Numbered from the stretch's first letter, positions 45,108-57,580 are shown. The stretch is DNA of 64,000 nucleotides from Limnanthes douglasii subsp. nivea (GCA_036936605.1 JAUPFV010000004.1:120702852-120766851), one strand, 5' to 3'. The notes: generated by a model from the sequence alone, not told the origin. Translations and numbers: made by a program.

Positions 45108-45342
45108 TGATACGGAAGAACAAAAGATGAGGGAGTTAATTGCAAAGAAGAACTTTAATTTATGAAAGATTGTAAGATATGTATTAGATAAGGACTAGTT
45201 AGGAACAAATAACAAAAGTAAGGACTTATTATGAAATTAGTAGGTTGTTAGACGTGTGGATTTATATTCAAATATATTTTCTCTCTCTAAGAGTATATAG
45301 CTCAATCTAGAAACAAGTAACTAAGAAATTATAAATACGAAG
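45108..45342 (+). repeat. E3 3' LTR, TATA-less
   Basis: Compared with the 5' LTR, about 50 bp including the TATA box are deleted after gacgtgtgg, and the terminal tacatca is missing. Elsewhere the two LTRs are very similar. Confidence 0.88.
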
Positions 45343-45665
45343 GAAGCTTCCTTTCTCCCAGCAAGCAAGACGAGATCACCACTTATCTCAGTAATGGACT
45401 TCCTTGAATTCTTTCTAAGTCTTAGTCCTAGATATCCTTTCATAGATTCTCGAACCTCCGACAGACAAAATATCCATGCATGCGTTATTTCTCTCCTCCG
45501 CCATGTCAAGGAATTACGTGGAGTCCGTCATGGAAAGCTATTCCTTCTATAAAGGCGATGGCAGAAAGAAGGATAGTAGTAATTTGACTACTTTCCAAGT
45601 TGAATACATCCTCACAACTTTGTTTGACTGAGAACACTCCTCCAAAATTTCTTACTTTATTAGTA
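45343..45665. other. unassigned element-like sequence
   Basis: It starts exactly where the truncated E3 LTR ends. It contains a TATA-like cttctataaaggcg (45546-45559) and a terminal cctcacaactttgtttgac, which looks like an LTR fragment, but no partner copy is in the window. A 62-codon minus-strand frame (45509-45321) is not recognised. Confidence 0.35.
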
Positions 45666-47026
45666 GTAGGGAATATTGGGTCAGTATACAGTATATTCCG
45701 CTTTTGTATATAAGTTAGAGTACTCTGATCTCCACACTAGTGTGATATTGTCCGCTTTTGGCCCACTGACCCGCACGGCTTTGCTTTTGGTCCACTTCCA
45801 AAAGGCCTCACACTAATGGAGATGTATTCTTAACTTATATACTAATCTTTCTACCCATGTTTAACCGATGTGGGATGTAGGACTTTGGTCGCACCTAACA
45901 ATCCTCCTCTCGAACAAAGTACCACTCTAGCCTCCTCTCAATTGATCTCCATCCGCCTACTCTAGTTAGGTGGAGAGAAACCTGAACTCTAGAGCTTTAG
46001 GAGGATCTATCTGATCACTATCAGATGATAGTGTGTCACTCCTTGATCAAGCCACCTGCTTGATGAGCTATCAGGCACTCCATCTTTAGATGAATCTGCG
46101 CCGCTCCTTGATCAAGCCAACTGCTTGATGAGCCATCTGGCGCTCCATCTATCCAGCAGATCAATCACCTTGAGTATGACTCCTGGCAAGATGTTCGGTA
46201 TCCTGAGAATTCCACCCACATCATCATTGTCTGGGCCTGGTGCTCTGATACCATTTGTAGGGAATATTGGGTCAGTATATTCCGCTTTTGTATATAAGTA
46301 AGAATACTCCTATCTCCATAACAGTGTGGCTTGTTAGTGGGCCCAAAGCGGACAATATCACACTAGTGTGGAGATCAAAGTACTCTAACTTATATACAAA
46401 AGCAGAATATTTGGACCCAGGCCCATACGGTCCACATATTCCCTACAAATGGTATCAGAGCACCAGGCCCAGACAGTGATGATGTGGGTGAAATTCTCAG
46501 GATGCCGAACATCTTGCCAGGAGTCATACTCAAGGTGATTGATCTGCTGGATAGATGGAGCGCCAGATGGCTCATCAAGCAGTGTGGCTTGATTGGAGAG
46601 ATCCTCGTTTGGAGTGCCCGTTGCTCATCAAGCAGTGTGGCTTGATTGTAGTGTATCACAACAGTGGTACTTGTTTGGAGTGGCGCTAAGGAACAAGGCA
46701 GGATGGTCGAGATCAGATAGATTCGCTGTAAAGGCTCTAGAGATCAGGCAGCCCCAACCTGATTAGAGTGAGCATATGTATGTCAATTGAGAGGAGGCTA
46801 AAGTGGTACTTTGTTCGAGAGGAGGATTTGTTAGGGTAGCGACCAAAGTTCCACATCCCACATCGATAATAGATGGGAATGATTAGTGGTATATAAGTAA
46901 GAATATACTTCAACTAGTGTGAGACCTTTTGAAAGTGGACCAAAAATAAACTGTGCAGGCCAGTGGGCCCAAAGCGGACAATATCACACTATTATGGATG
47001 GAGATAGGAATATTCTTACTTATATA
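45666..47026. mobile_element. TRIM (miniature LTR retrotransposon) head-to-head inverted dimer
   Basis: The left half on the minus strand has LTR 45666-45900 (starts tgttaggtgcgacc), a purine tract gagaggaggat and a primer-binding site tggtatcagagc (46253-46242). The right half on the plus strand has a primer-binding site tggtatcagagc (46450-46461), about 379 bp of internal DNA, the purine tract and an LTR from 46829 cut off at 47026. The centre (46256-46447) is made of two opposed LTR ends, each finishing in tgtaggg/ccctaca. The primer site matches initiator-Met tRNA use. No protein is encoded, as expected for TRIMs. The two internal regions match as inverted copies with some indels. Confidence 0.85.
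46256..46447. repeat. central fused LTR pair of the TRIM dimer
   Basis: 46256-46335 is an inverted LTR end and 46336-46447 a direct LTR end; both lack their 5' (U3) parts. The outer termini tgtagggaatattgg and acatattccctaca are near-inverse. Confidence 0.8.
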
Positions 47027-48475
47027 AAAAAGGTCATTAGAAAACTACTTTTAAAGATGTTAAAAATAATAATAATTATCTTTTATATAAAAAAAATCCC
47101 TAACAACAAGGAAGACTCTTGAAACTTAGTTTTAAAAACAACAAGATGAAATAACATAAATATATAGAAAAGAGAAAAAAGTGTCTCAAAACAGGCTAGA
47201 TGACATGGTAAGTATTAGAAAATCGTACTTAAGTATATATATTATATTATAATATAACATCTTAATTAGGTTATCTGGTCGGAATGTTTATACGATAAAA
47301 GAAAGTCTCTAAAAACAATATAAATATTTGTAGATGATATAATGAAAAAAAATGTGTAGATTGCCATATCAAGTTATTTAATTACAAATAACTTGACACA
47401 AAAACAACAATTTGAGTTCCATTTTCCTTTTCTTTTGAACTTCAAACATCTTAAACTTAGCTGAAAACTGTGGGTATCGAATTATATAACGTATATATTA
47501 AATGTACTTTTACTTAAAGAGTATCACATGTCTCACTAGTGACTATATGGAATTGGGAAGTATTATTAGTCACATCATGTGCAGTAGCCATCTTACTATA
47601 GTTCAAGCACCACCAGCCAAGACCTGCCTCTTTGCTTTTATTCGATTATGTGGATAACGAAAAATACATATATTCTATATTCCATATTATAATAATGTTT
47701 GGAGATAACGTTTCAAGTTACAACCCCTATTGAAAAGCTTAAATACAAGAAGACACTAGACCCCTCACTAGAAATATAGCTAAATAATTGAGTAGAGACA
47801 TCTGGTTGTTGAGACCAAAATGATTCCCTTAGCTTCCTAGCCTTGTAACTTGTTGGCTAATAGGGTTATTAGTGGATTATCACTACCCGGTAATTCAATG
47901 GTAACCGGTTAAATATTTGGTTTCTTAACCTTCAATAGGTTAGTCGATTTTTTTAATGATCGTTGTTGTTGTTTCGGACCACGATTATAAGTTTATATTT
48001 AGTTAGGTGTTTATTTATATTTTGGTACGCTAGTTGTTCGATTTGGATTTGGTTGAGATTTACATATTTGGAATTCATGGATATAAATTTTGGATCGTGT
48101 ATTTTTGTGAATGTTGGATATCTATAAATACCAAATTCGCGCATACTAGGTTTACAAATGTGATTGGTGCTAGTCTATTAATTACTATACTTAATTTTAT
48201 TTTATTTTTAAAGATGGTTCAAGTTTTATTTTTTATTTTATTTTCAGAGATGGTTCAAACAAAAACACTTGCTCCTACAAATGAAAGATGTATTCAAGAT
48301 ATTGTTTTTTTTATAAAAAAATCATAACGAAACCAATTTTACTTATTCGTTATTTTATTGACGTAGTGTTTGATAGATTCTCACAAGAATAGTTTAAAGA
48401 TAGATTTACCCGAGACAAATAATTTGAGTAAAAAAAGAACTCGTTTATCCTTTTGTCTTTATTATTTCAATAAAT
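47027..48475. other. AT-rich spacer
   Basis: No convincing gene or element end. The longest plus-strand frame (48034-48327) has no recognisable motif and high AT content. Confidence 0.5.
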
Positions 48476-48826
48476 CTAATATATTCTTTGATTATTTTTA
48501 TAATGAAAATATTTAGAAAATGAATACTACATAATAAATATACAATATATTCTTTGACTAGCTTAAACTAGAATAACAAGATTAGGAAAATAAATATTAT
48601 ATAATAAATATGCAATATATTTTGTTTAGTCTCTTAAACTAGAATAAAAATAATAAAAATATTAAATAATAAATATGCAATATATTTATTTGACTCTCAC
48701 AAACTATAATAAAAAAGCTTAAAATGTAATTATTACATAATATATATGTAATATATTTCTTTGACTCTCTTAAACTAGAATAAAAAAATTTAAAAATAAA
48801 TATTGCAAAATAAAGATAGTGATTCT
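48476..48826. repeat. degenerate about 66-71-bp minisatellite
   Basis: caatatattctttgac-like words recur at about 48478, 48543, 48613, 48679 and 48750, each followed by taaactagaataa and then aaataaatatt. About five copies. Confidence 0.75.
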
Positions 48827-49043
48827 TTAATGAAAATGATAGAGATATATTCATCCTTCAACGAAAATAAAAAATATATTCAATTTCAATGCACATGTTA
48901 GACATATATTTAGTCTTTAGTGTGTTTTTTTTTAATTTTAGACTATCCCCCCTCTATCCAAATATTTTACGATGAAAATGATAGAGATATTTTTAGTGTT
49001 TAATAAAAATGGTAAACAAAAATAGCGGAGATATATTCACGAT

Positions 49044-49232
49044 TTAATGAAATTTAATAAAAATTTCGTTGTCGTCTTTACTGATAACCAAAATAAAATC
49101 TAACTTGGCGCTTTCGAAATCAACCCATGAGACCAAGTCGAATTTCGCATAATAGCTTTTGGTGGAAACAATTTGTGTGTAATCGGTCATCGAATCGAAC
49201 ATGGTGGCTTCTCTGGTTCCTACAAAACACAT
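49044..49232 (-). pseudogene. possible N-terminal fragment of a MULE/FAR1-type transposase
   Basis: The frame contains YYAKFDLVSWVDFESAKLDF followed by ILVISKDDN. The pattern K-F-x-x-L-x-x-W-V-x...L-x-F-x-x-V-I is seen at the start of MULE/FAR1-like transposases. It is preceded by an acceptor-like tttgtag. Too short for certainty. Confidence 0.35.
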
Positions 49233-49309
49233 GAAATCATATCAAAATGTAATTAAGTCTAAATAATTCTATCGAAATCTGCTTAAATAAATTAATGCAT
49301 GTAAGTAGT

Positions 49310-49560
49310 CAAAATCGCGGGTACAACACAATCAATTTAAGCAAAATCGCGTAACTACACAACCCTGATTAAAAATAAAATAGTGTGTGCTTGGTATGCG
49401 ATTTTGGAAAAATCATTCGTGTTGGGTGCGCGAGTTTTCCAAAACCGTGCGTGGCAGGTATGTGATTTTGCTAAAATCGCGCATTCTGATTTAATGCATG
49501 ATTGCGCGTTCTGGGTGCGCGGTTCATCCATCCTAGCGCGCGATACGTGCGTTTTTTGCT
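49310..49560. repeat. cluster of aaaatcgcg / gcgattttg words
   Basis: At least six copies of (c)aaaatcgcg or its inverse in about 200 bp, with several CpG-rich words (gggtgcgcg). GC content is clearly higher than around it. No coding frame recognised. Confidence 0.5.
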
Positions 49561-50130
49561 ACTGACATAAAAAAAACTTTAAAATTTACCTATACTTGTG
49601 TTTCGAGATGGCCATTCAAAAGCTATTCCTCATCTGATGCAAAAATCATCAATATTGCAAAAGCATCGTCCCTCAACTCACGTAAATCCATAATCTATGA
49701 TAGTTTTAGAGTTTTTTTAGGTTGAAGTTAGGGTGTAAGAGTTGTTGAGTTGGAGAAAAAAAAGGAAGAATTTGTGTTTTTTTGGCTGAAAATAAGTTTT
49801 CATATGTGTGGACAAAATCATCTATTTTCACAAAAATGAAAAAAAAACTTGCTTTAGGGGTCTCATTATAAATAAATTAGGGCTCATTTAGCCTTGCCCA
49901 AACTAAAATAGCGTAATACGAAAACCTGCATCACGATGGTTTAGCGCGAATTCATAAAAATTCAAACCAAATCAAAAGTGTATATTATAATTTTCCTAAA
50001 CATGGGATTAATGTTATCAATTCAAGGAATTATATTTTTTCATAATTACTTAAAAAAATTAATTTATATTTTTTATTTTGAACAATAATTAGTCCATTTA
50101 CTATTTATTTTATGTGGTACATAAACTTTT

Positions 50131-50185
50131 GAAAAAAGTAACCATAAATACACTCTCAACTATCACCTAATATCCAAAACTTGCA
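50131..50185. repeat. left terminal inverted repeat of the MULE
   Basis: Matches the inverse of 61678-61735 with gaps. Short and diverged, so the boundary is approximate. Confidence 0.55.
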
Positions 50186-50218
50186 TATAGCAATAGGCAC
50201 ATGGACCTAAAAAGTGAA

Positions 50219-51745
50219 CAAAAATACTTACTAGTATAAGTAGGCTACTTTATGTTGAAAACCTTTTTTTTCCTTCTTTTTTGAAAGAAGAGTTTTTACT
50301 ACCCATTCTCTCTTTAATTTACTCAACACAGTAGAATCAGGAAACCGACAAACTGAAAAACGACTTACCTACTATTTTCCTTCTAGCCAAACCTCCCACG
50401 ATCGTTTCTCGCTCCAGCGAAGCAACCAACGTCATCGGCCGTTGTTCATCACCGAGATAAACAATGTCATTGTATTTTGTTTTTTAAAAATCATTTAGCT
50501 TCAGGGTTTTTAGGTTGTACCGTATGTATAGTGTATTTTGGTGGTTCATTACAATGGTCGTTCGTAGTTAAACTGATATCATTGCTAGGTATATCGTCAC
50601 TCACTGGTAGTTTTGGGTTTTGGCGGATATTATATTTTGGGTTAGTTTATAGGTGTTAGGTGCATACATTGTATTTGGATGTGTTGTATTGTTTATAGTT
50701 TGTAGTGTATTGTTTAGTTTCCGGTTTTAGTTGTTTAGACTAAAGTTTTGGTTCTCTGTCAACGTGCATGTGGAAATAACAGTAAACTCACATCTTAGTT
50801 GTATGAAGATGCACTAATCTCGCATCTTCAGTAGATGTCGTACAAAGAACTCGCATGATTATATTGAGGCGAAGCTTTATGTGTTATATTTATGTTTTAT
50901 GACTTCATATAAACTTACATGTTTATTTTATCAAAGAACTCGTGCGTTTGCGCATTAGTTCAAAAAACTCGCGGTGTTGTGGACACAAATACTTCTAATA
51001 GTATAAATAGGTTATTTTAGGTTGAAGTTTTTTTCCCTTTTTAAACAAGTATTTCACTACCCATTCCCTTCCAAATTTATAAAACCCAGTAGATGCAGTA
51101 AACCCACAAAACTCTTACACTAAACCTACAAACGGAAAAATTCCTTACATACGATTCTCATTCCGGGAAAACCTCCGACAATCGTTTCTCACTCTAGCGA
51201 ACCAACCAACACGTTACCGGCCGCTCTTCATCACCGAAGAAAACATATTCGATAATCAGTTCATCGTTCAAACCTTGATAAATCCATAATTCAAGTACTA
51301 AATTTGAAACATTAAAACAATGTCACTGTAGTTTGTTTCTTAAAAATTAACTTGCTTCAGGATTTGTAGGTTTTAATGTACGTATAGTGTATTTTTTGTT
51401 TCATTAAAATGGTCATTCGTTGTTAAACTGATATCATTGAAAGGTATATAATCACTCACTGGTAGCAACTGGTTTTGGTGGAAATTATATTTCAGGTTAG
51501 TTTCAAGGTTTTTTAGGTGCATATATTGTGTTCAGATGCGTTATGTTGTTTATAGGTTTGTAGTGTATTGTTTAGTTTCCGGGTTTAGTCGTTGAGACTC
51601 AATTTTTAGTTTTCTGTCAACATGCATGTGGAAATAACAGTAAACTTGCATCTTGTTTATATGAAGATACACTAATCTCGCATCTTTGATAGATGTCGTA
51701 CAAAGGACTCGCATGGTTATATTGGGGTGGGGCTTGATGTGTTAA
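50219..51745. repeat. two tandem copies of a 0.7-0.8 kb segment
   Basis: Copy A about 50219-50905, copy B about 50987-51745. Shared landmarks: atacttactagtataagtag (A) versus atacttctaatagtataaat (B), actacccattc (50298 and 51056), ccgacaatcgtttctc-type, aactgatatcattg (50571 and 51426), gcatgtggaaataacagtaa. Copy B has about 97 extra bases near 51240-51320. Non-coding; it looks like the promoter and leader of the Ulp1-like gene, duplicated. Confidence 0.88.
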
Positions 51746-53285
51746 TCTGAAGAACTCGCTCCGTTGTATTTTTGTATGATGTTTTCATATAAACTCGCAT
51801 GTTTCTTTTGTAAAAGAACTCGCGTTCTTGTGTATTAATTCAAAGAGGTTGTGCTCTTGTGTTTATTGTTTCAAAAACTTCGCATGGTTGTGTTTGCAAA
51901 AAAATAGTATGGTTGATTTATCAAACAAATCGTATTTATAGTTTTGTAGGGAAACTATAACTGCGAAATGATACTTCTATAGATCAGGATTAGTAAACAT
52001 CCTGAATTTGATGTAAAGAAATATCATTACATCCGAACACATAGAAGCTGCAAAAAACACACCATTCTATATGTTTTTGAAAGCCTTATTTGACCTCCGC
52101 AATGAGAGTATGTTGATAAAAAATCATTATCTAGTGACCTCCGCAACGAGAGTATATTTTTGGTCGAGGACGACGTTTTACGAATCGGGTCTAAACTGAT
52201 GAAGTTAACGACTAACGAGATAAAGGCCGTATTCGGCTTAAATACAAGGCAAACGAAATATATTTAACCAAAGTCTGAGGATTCTTAACTCGATTTGAAG
52301 AAGGTGCCAAGCCTGATTCCAAGATAATGCAAACATACTTCATGACTGGAAACTCAAGAAAAGTCAGACCGAAAAATAGAAAACCGGAAGCTATAGAAAG
52401 AGCTATCAGGAAATATGGGGAGCATGCTGCTAATGACGTTGCTCAATTATTGATCTTATATATTTTTTCTACCATATTCTACTCAATTTTAGAATATATA
52501 ATGGTTTGGCAACGGTGTATTATGTCGAAGACCTTGAAAAAATAAACAGCTACGATTTTTCTGGAGTAATATTGCACAAGCTTCTTGGATCAATTAGAGC
52601 TCGTGTTGCTGTCGAAAAACCCGATAGAGTTATCAGATGTGTTGTACTTTTATTCGTAAGTATGTTTCTACGAAACTAAATATAAGCCTTCAATAGATTT
52701 CGTGATGCTAATAAATTTTGTGAGGCGACCCTTCAATATGGAGTATACAACCATTGCGTTTAATCTCGCCAAGCTGGACATGATCCTAAAAAGCTACAAA
52801 TATGGGGATTAGAGTGCAAGCCATCAACTATAGATATAATTAATAAAATGCACCAGCTAGAAGACGACGAGGTATCAATTATATATTCCAAAACATTATT
52901 GTAGTTTATATAGAACTCGTGTAGTAGGGACTGAAAAACACACACATAGTTTTAGTATAACTGAACATACATGGATTTAGTATAACTGAACATGCACAAT
53001 TTTAGTATTATAAAAATTGCATAGTTTTAGTATAAAAGAACTCGCCTCGTTTTTGTGTAATAAAACTCGCATGTTTGAGAATCTAAACAAATCGCACAAT
53101 CTGTAAGAAACCAATAAGATTTTTAGTAACAAACATTTTACTAGGTTGTTTTCACTGGATAGGTGTTGGAGGTTGAGTTGACGTTGACAGATGCTGAAAG
53201 AGCAGCGTTTGGATGTGATACACAAGAAAAGACCTAGGAAAAGGACTAAAATTGTAGCCCAAAAAATAATCAAAATGCCACCACA

Positions 53286-53385
53286 AACAAGCCAACCACC
53301 GACTACCACCTGAGTAAACAAGCCAACCACCGACTACCACCTGAGTAAACAAGCCAACCACCGACTACCATTGAATAAACAACCC
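53286..53385. repeat. 31-bp tandem repeat, 3 copies
   Basis: gccaaccaccgactaccacc starts at 53291, 53322 and 53353. It falls in a putative exon; 31 bp is not a multiple of 3, so each copy shifts the frame. Confidence 0.85.
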
Positions 53386-53939
53386 CTCAACCATTCCATC
53401 AACACCAAGCCCGTATCCCCACCTGAAGCCAAGGGGGTATAAGATGAATTCTATTTCACAATAAATGAATATTTTGTCCAACAAAACCTGACTCCACGAA
53501 AGTTAAAGAAGACTAGAAGGACCTCAAATTACGATGCAACAACATCCAAAGCTCAGACCAACAGCCGAATAAAGAAAACGACAACTTTCAAGATCCGTAC
53601 CCGTTCTATTTAACGTCAAATAGTAGAACAACAATGGAAGACAAATATGTACATGAGCTCTGTTGATTAGAAACTTATGCAACATTCACTTGCTGAAAAT
53701 GATAAAAAAGTAAGTACATATCTCTGATGTCTAGTATTGTTGTATATTTTTTGCTTATTATATATGTTATATTTGTTTCATCCTAACAAAAAAGTATTAA
53801 TGTTATGCATGGTATTATTGTGATAAATCAAACAACTACAGAAATAGTTAGCTAATTTTTTTTACTACATTTGAACAACAAGAAAAAATGATTACTACTA
53901 AAAAGAATAACTTAATAAAAAAAATTCTCTTCCTTTTTC

Positions 53940-54365
53940 ATAGAACACCCCATTGGGCCTGAAGTAATTTGGGTTATTATTGGGCAAACGGGTCTGGTTA
54001 CATTTGGTTGATTTGGTTTGTTTTTTGTTTTGACCTGGTCCAGTACATTTAGCCTTTAACTTAGGTTACTATATAGCTAAATGGTAAATGCTGAAAGTTT
54101 AATGGTTAAAAGTAAATCCACGTGGTCGGTGACTAGGCATGTGACTGGACTAAGGGAGGGGTATTATTGGACAAAATTCTGGGGGACCAAAAGCGACACA
54201 AAACTTGGTATTTTAGGGTGCTACATGTCAGTTTTTCATGGTTGACATGTGCGGGGGGGGGGGGAACCGATCGTACAAATTTCTAAAACATAAAGGACGG
54301 GTGGGAGACAAAAGTGAAGATCAATGACTACTATGATACACGGGGTATACATGGGGGACCAACAA
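53940..54365. other. GC-richer insertion-like stretch within the MULE
   Basis: No 'aactcgcatg' motif occurs here, and the stretch holds a run of 12 G (54253-54264) and ggggacc-type words at 54182 and 54354. It may be a nested small element, but no inverted ends or target duplication were found. Confidence 0.3.
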
Positions 54366-57280
54366 TGATTTTTAGCCTCAAATAACTCGCGTTTTTAATA
54401 TATTAAATAAACCGCATGCTTAATATAACAAAGAACTCGCGTAGTCTATATCTCAAATAAATCACATGTTAAAAGTACTCCGCAAATTATATGTTAAATA
54501 TCAAAGAAATTACATGATTATAATTTCAAAGAAATGACATGCTTACAATACCAAAGCAATCACATGGTTGCATTTCAAGCTTTGGTATATAAGAACTCGC
54601 ATGTTTAATATGTATTGGAGTCGCAAGATTGTTATATAATACATTTCATTTTCATTGTGTATGGTATCTCATCGTCAACCCTAAAAAAACCTAAACAATA
54701 CAGGATGGCCAACAACAAGCAGAACAACAACATCAACAACAACAAGAAAAGAATGCCCAACAACATAAACCCCAAAACCACCAACATCATCAAACAGAAC
54801 AACGATAACGAGTCTTGACAAAGAGTTAACAACTCACATAAACCTAAACAGCAACATCACTCCCATAACAAGCTGAAAAGAAATCTTAACCTCAACAAGA
54901 AGCACATCCCTGTACAAAGGAACAACTACCAACACAACCAGAAGCAACAACAAAAGTCCAACAATTTACTAAAGAGAAAGTCAAATACCAACAACCAGGC
55001 TTGATAAAGTTAGAACAAGCCACCCAAGGACGAGCATCATCATCAGCTCATACGACGAACAAAAAAATATGTTATAGAACTACCATTCTTAGATGATTTT
55101 TAATACAATATACACAATACTTTTTTGATGAAGTTGATAAGGTTGAGTAAAATGTTTTCGTGCAACGAAGTTTGGATTCTATCCCGGAGGCTACGCTTAA
55201 TGAAAATTTAAGAGATGATGTTGCTAACAAGGTTTTAAAGGACACAACATCATTTGTAGTTGGTAACGATTTTGTAAGTGGATCTTGAGATTATTAAACA
55301 TTGAATATATATAGTCAAGTTGTTATAATATGACAACCAATTCTCTATGTTACATGATGTAGACAATGGGTATCCTAATTGGGATTTAATTTTTCAGACA
55401 CAAGAGGCAGAGGTAGAGGTTAATTTCCCTGATTGGGAAAAGAGTACAATAACAACGCCGATCAACGAGGTTAGTGAATACCACAAAGTACTTAAAATAC
55501 AAAGGGTAGAAGAACAATAAGTTCCAAAAGTATGGTATTAACCATTACTAGAGTTCTCTTACAGACTTAACGCGAGTGTGAGTGAAGTGATGGTGCTACC
55601 TAATGATTAAGACCTAGACTTCAAGGTAAAATATACAAGTGTAACTAAGTAACGATGAATTTAAAGATAGTGTTGGCCTAGTCTATCATGATCACTTATA
55701 GTAGGAACTCGCATGTTTATAAATCTCTCATATTTGATTATACTCTTCCAATTTTTCATTTGGTAGATTATCGACGTTTGGATTTTATAAGATGCTTAAA
55801 GAAGTCGATTGGAACGTACCATTCAAAGGTTTCGAACATTCTTACAATATTAAATACAACGTGAAATAAATTATTGTCGCTGCAACAATAAGTGTAGTCA
55901 AATTTAGTTATTGATTATTATAACAAAATTGTTTGTAATCTTTTTTCTTAATGCGGAAAAAACTAGTCGACAAGAGAGATCTGTTAAATCTTGTTAATGA
56001 ATTATTTAAAAATATGAGACCCAACACGTATCTTGCATTCCTTCCAGTGTTCCATGTAACAAGGATACAATGAACCACTGGACCTTTGTGGTTATTAATG
56101 TGGAGAACATAACGGCAAAAACTATAACCCACTTTTGTCAATCAGTAAACAAAGAATAGACAACACACAAAAAAAACTGTTGAGGCGCTGGTAAGTATTT
56201 TTCAAAGCAAACACATGGTAGTTGTCTCAAATACATCGTATTGTTAGATTTTCAAACAACACGCATGCTTATATTATCAAATACATCATAGTGTGAGATC
56301 TTTAAATAAATTGTATGCTTATATTTTGTAAGACATCGCAGTGTTAGATCTTCAAATAAATCGCACAGTTAACTTTTCAAAGCAAATCACATGGTTTTTC
56401 TTACAAAGATACCGCAGAGTTAAAGTTTCAAACAAATCACCTGATTAGTTTGTGTATTAAAACGTGTTGTTATATCTGTGTTGCTAGGTGCTCTAAACTC
56501 TTCTTAGCAGTTGGGATATTGTATGAAAAAATATACATACTTGGTGTAAAGAAGGGACATAGAGTGAAAAATATAAGAGATATCCTACAGCAAAAACCAT
56601 GCAGCCTGGATTGCAGCGTTTTTGTTCGTGAATACGTCAAAGACATTATCCGAAAAGGCTTCATATCTAAAACTTACAACAAAGATATGTGTGCAACTAG
56701 TAGAGCTGAAACGTTTTATTATTTCCTAAATATTAACAAACACTAACGTTCAGTCGTAGATATCTTGATAAAGTTTATTAAAATATGACATATTTTGTAA
56801 GTAATATGACATATTTTGTAAGTAATTTGACATATTAGATGGTACCATGATTGCAAAATACTTAGAATCACACATTTGTTATACAAAACAACTCACGCGG
56901 TTGTGTATATGTGTTGTCTCTTAGATTAATATTTATAAGAACCTCGCATGTTTAATAAGCAAATAAATCTCACGTTTATCTTGTATTTACAATGCATTGG
57001 TAACTACTCTACACACTGAACACATATCGTAATTAATAAATAAGATGTTAACTAGTAGTTATCTAGGCATGTCAGTATTTAAACTTATAGTTAATTCTAT
57101 TGGATGATTTATTGCTTGATTTGCCAAATGTAGATATTTAATCATGAATAAAACAATAAGTAGAAAACAAAAATATTGAGATTGAGTTAGATTTTTGCCT
57201 GTAAATAAGAGTACCCAAAGAAGTAGCATACATAAACTCTTAAAAGTAAAAAACTCATAAACTTTTCAGCTTTAAGTACC

Positions 57281-57580
57281 ATGGCCTATTACCATTTATC
57301 CCCATACTTTTACGACTACTCATCCTCGGATAATTGCCTTTCTGATGAGTCCAAATACTTCTTCAACTACAAACATACGACAACGATCAAGTACTCCTAT
57401 GAATCTTTGAACAATGTGTCCATATTCTCGTTCCACAATGAATACTTCTCTACCAACTTGTGGTCACTATCAGGAGACGACTCCGACCAGAACAATCTTC
57501 CACGTAGAAAAAAAAAGGGACAAGTGAGACAAAAAGATGTGCGAAGATATACCAGACACGGACACGGAGGTCGAAGATGA
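57281..57580 (+). CDS. small unknown MULE-borne ORF, 99 aa
   Basis: It starts MAYYHLSPYFYDYSSSDN, is Tyr/Ser-rich, and ends in a basic stretch (PRRKKKGQVRQKD). A one-base shift near 57540 would let it run into a strongly acidic tail (DTDTEVEDDEADNE). A TATA-like word is not obvious. No family recognised. It sits between the Ulp1-like gene and the transposase and could be a third gene or the last exon of the Ulp1 gene. Confidence 0.35.
   Translation: MAYYHLSPYFYDYSSSDNCLSDESKYFFNYKHTTTIKYSYESLNNVSIFSFHNEYFSTNLWSLSGDDSDQNNLPRRKKKGQVRQKDVRRYTRHGHGGRR

Larger units (their letters stand above)
35011..45342 (+). mobile_element. E3: Ty3/gypsy Tat-type retrotransposon, about 10.3 kb
   Basis: LTRs at 35011-35328 and 45108-45342. 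Plus-strand gag, protease, RT-RNaseH, second RNaseH and integrase, a 33-bp tandem array, then an antisense ORF and the polypurine tract aaggattggggggctac (45091-45107). The same layout as E1, but clearly diverged and more AT-rich. It keeps the catalytic YIDD, but stops and frameshifts break gag and pol. The right LTR has lost its TATA region and its last few bases, and no target duplication was identified. Confidence 0.9.
52300..56746 (+). pseudogene. Ulp1 (C48) cysteine-protease-like gene carried by the MULE
   Basis: Coding islands are separated by AT-rich introns: 52327-52700 (RAIRKYGEHAANDVAQL and, in another frame, NGLATVYYVEDLEKINSYDF, similar to the DUF1985-type region that precedes Ulp1 domains), about 53400-53650 (basic Lys/Arg-rich), about 54700-55060 (Gln/Asn-rich), about 55120-55640, then the protease domain at about 55990-56160 and 56490-56745. 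The catalytic His is in NHWTFVVIN (His codon about 56076) and the catalytic Cys in CSLDCSVFVREYVKD (Cys codon 56612-56614; the usual DCG is DCS). Ulp1 enzymes remove SUMO from proteins. Frames do not join cleanly, so it is probably dead or mis-spliced; exon borders are estimates. Confidence 0.65.

Noticed and set aside
758..45342. Endogenous pararetrovirus instead of gypsy retrotransposons
   Set aside because: Clear LTRs, integrase and the gag-protease-RT-RNaseH-RNaseH-integrase order exclude a pararetrovirus; no movement protein is seen.
48034..48327. 97-codon frame as a gene
   Set aside because: Strongly AT-driven composition with no recognisable motif, promoter or relative in the window.
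54615..54832. Short frames on both strands in the caacaacaa stretch
   Set aside because: Low-complexity sequence; best explained as a Gln/Asn-rich exon of the Ulp1-like gene in one frame.
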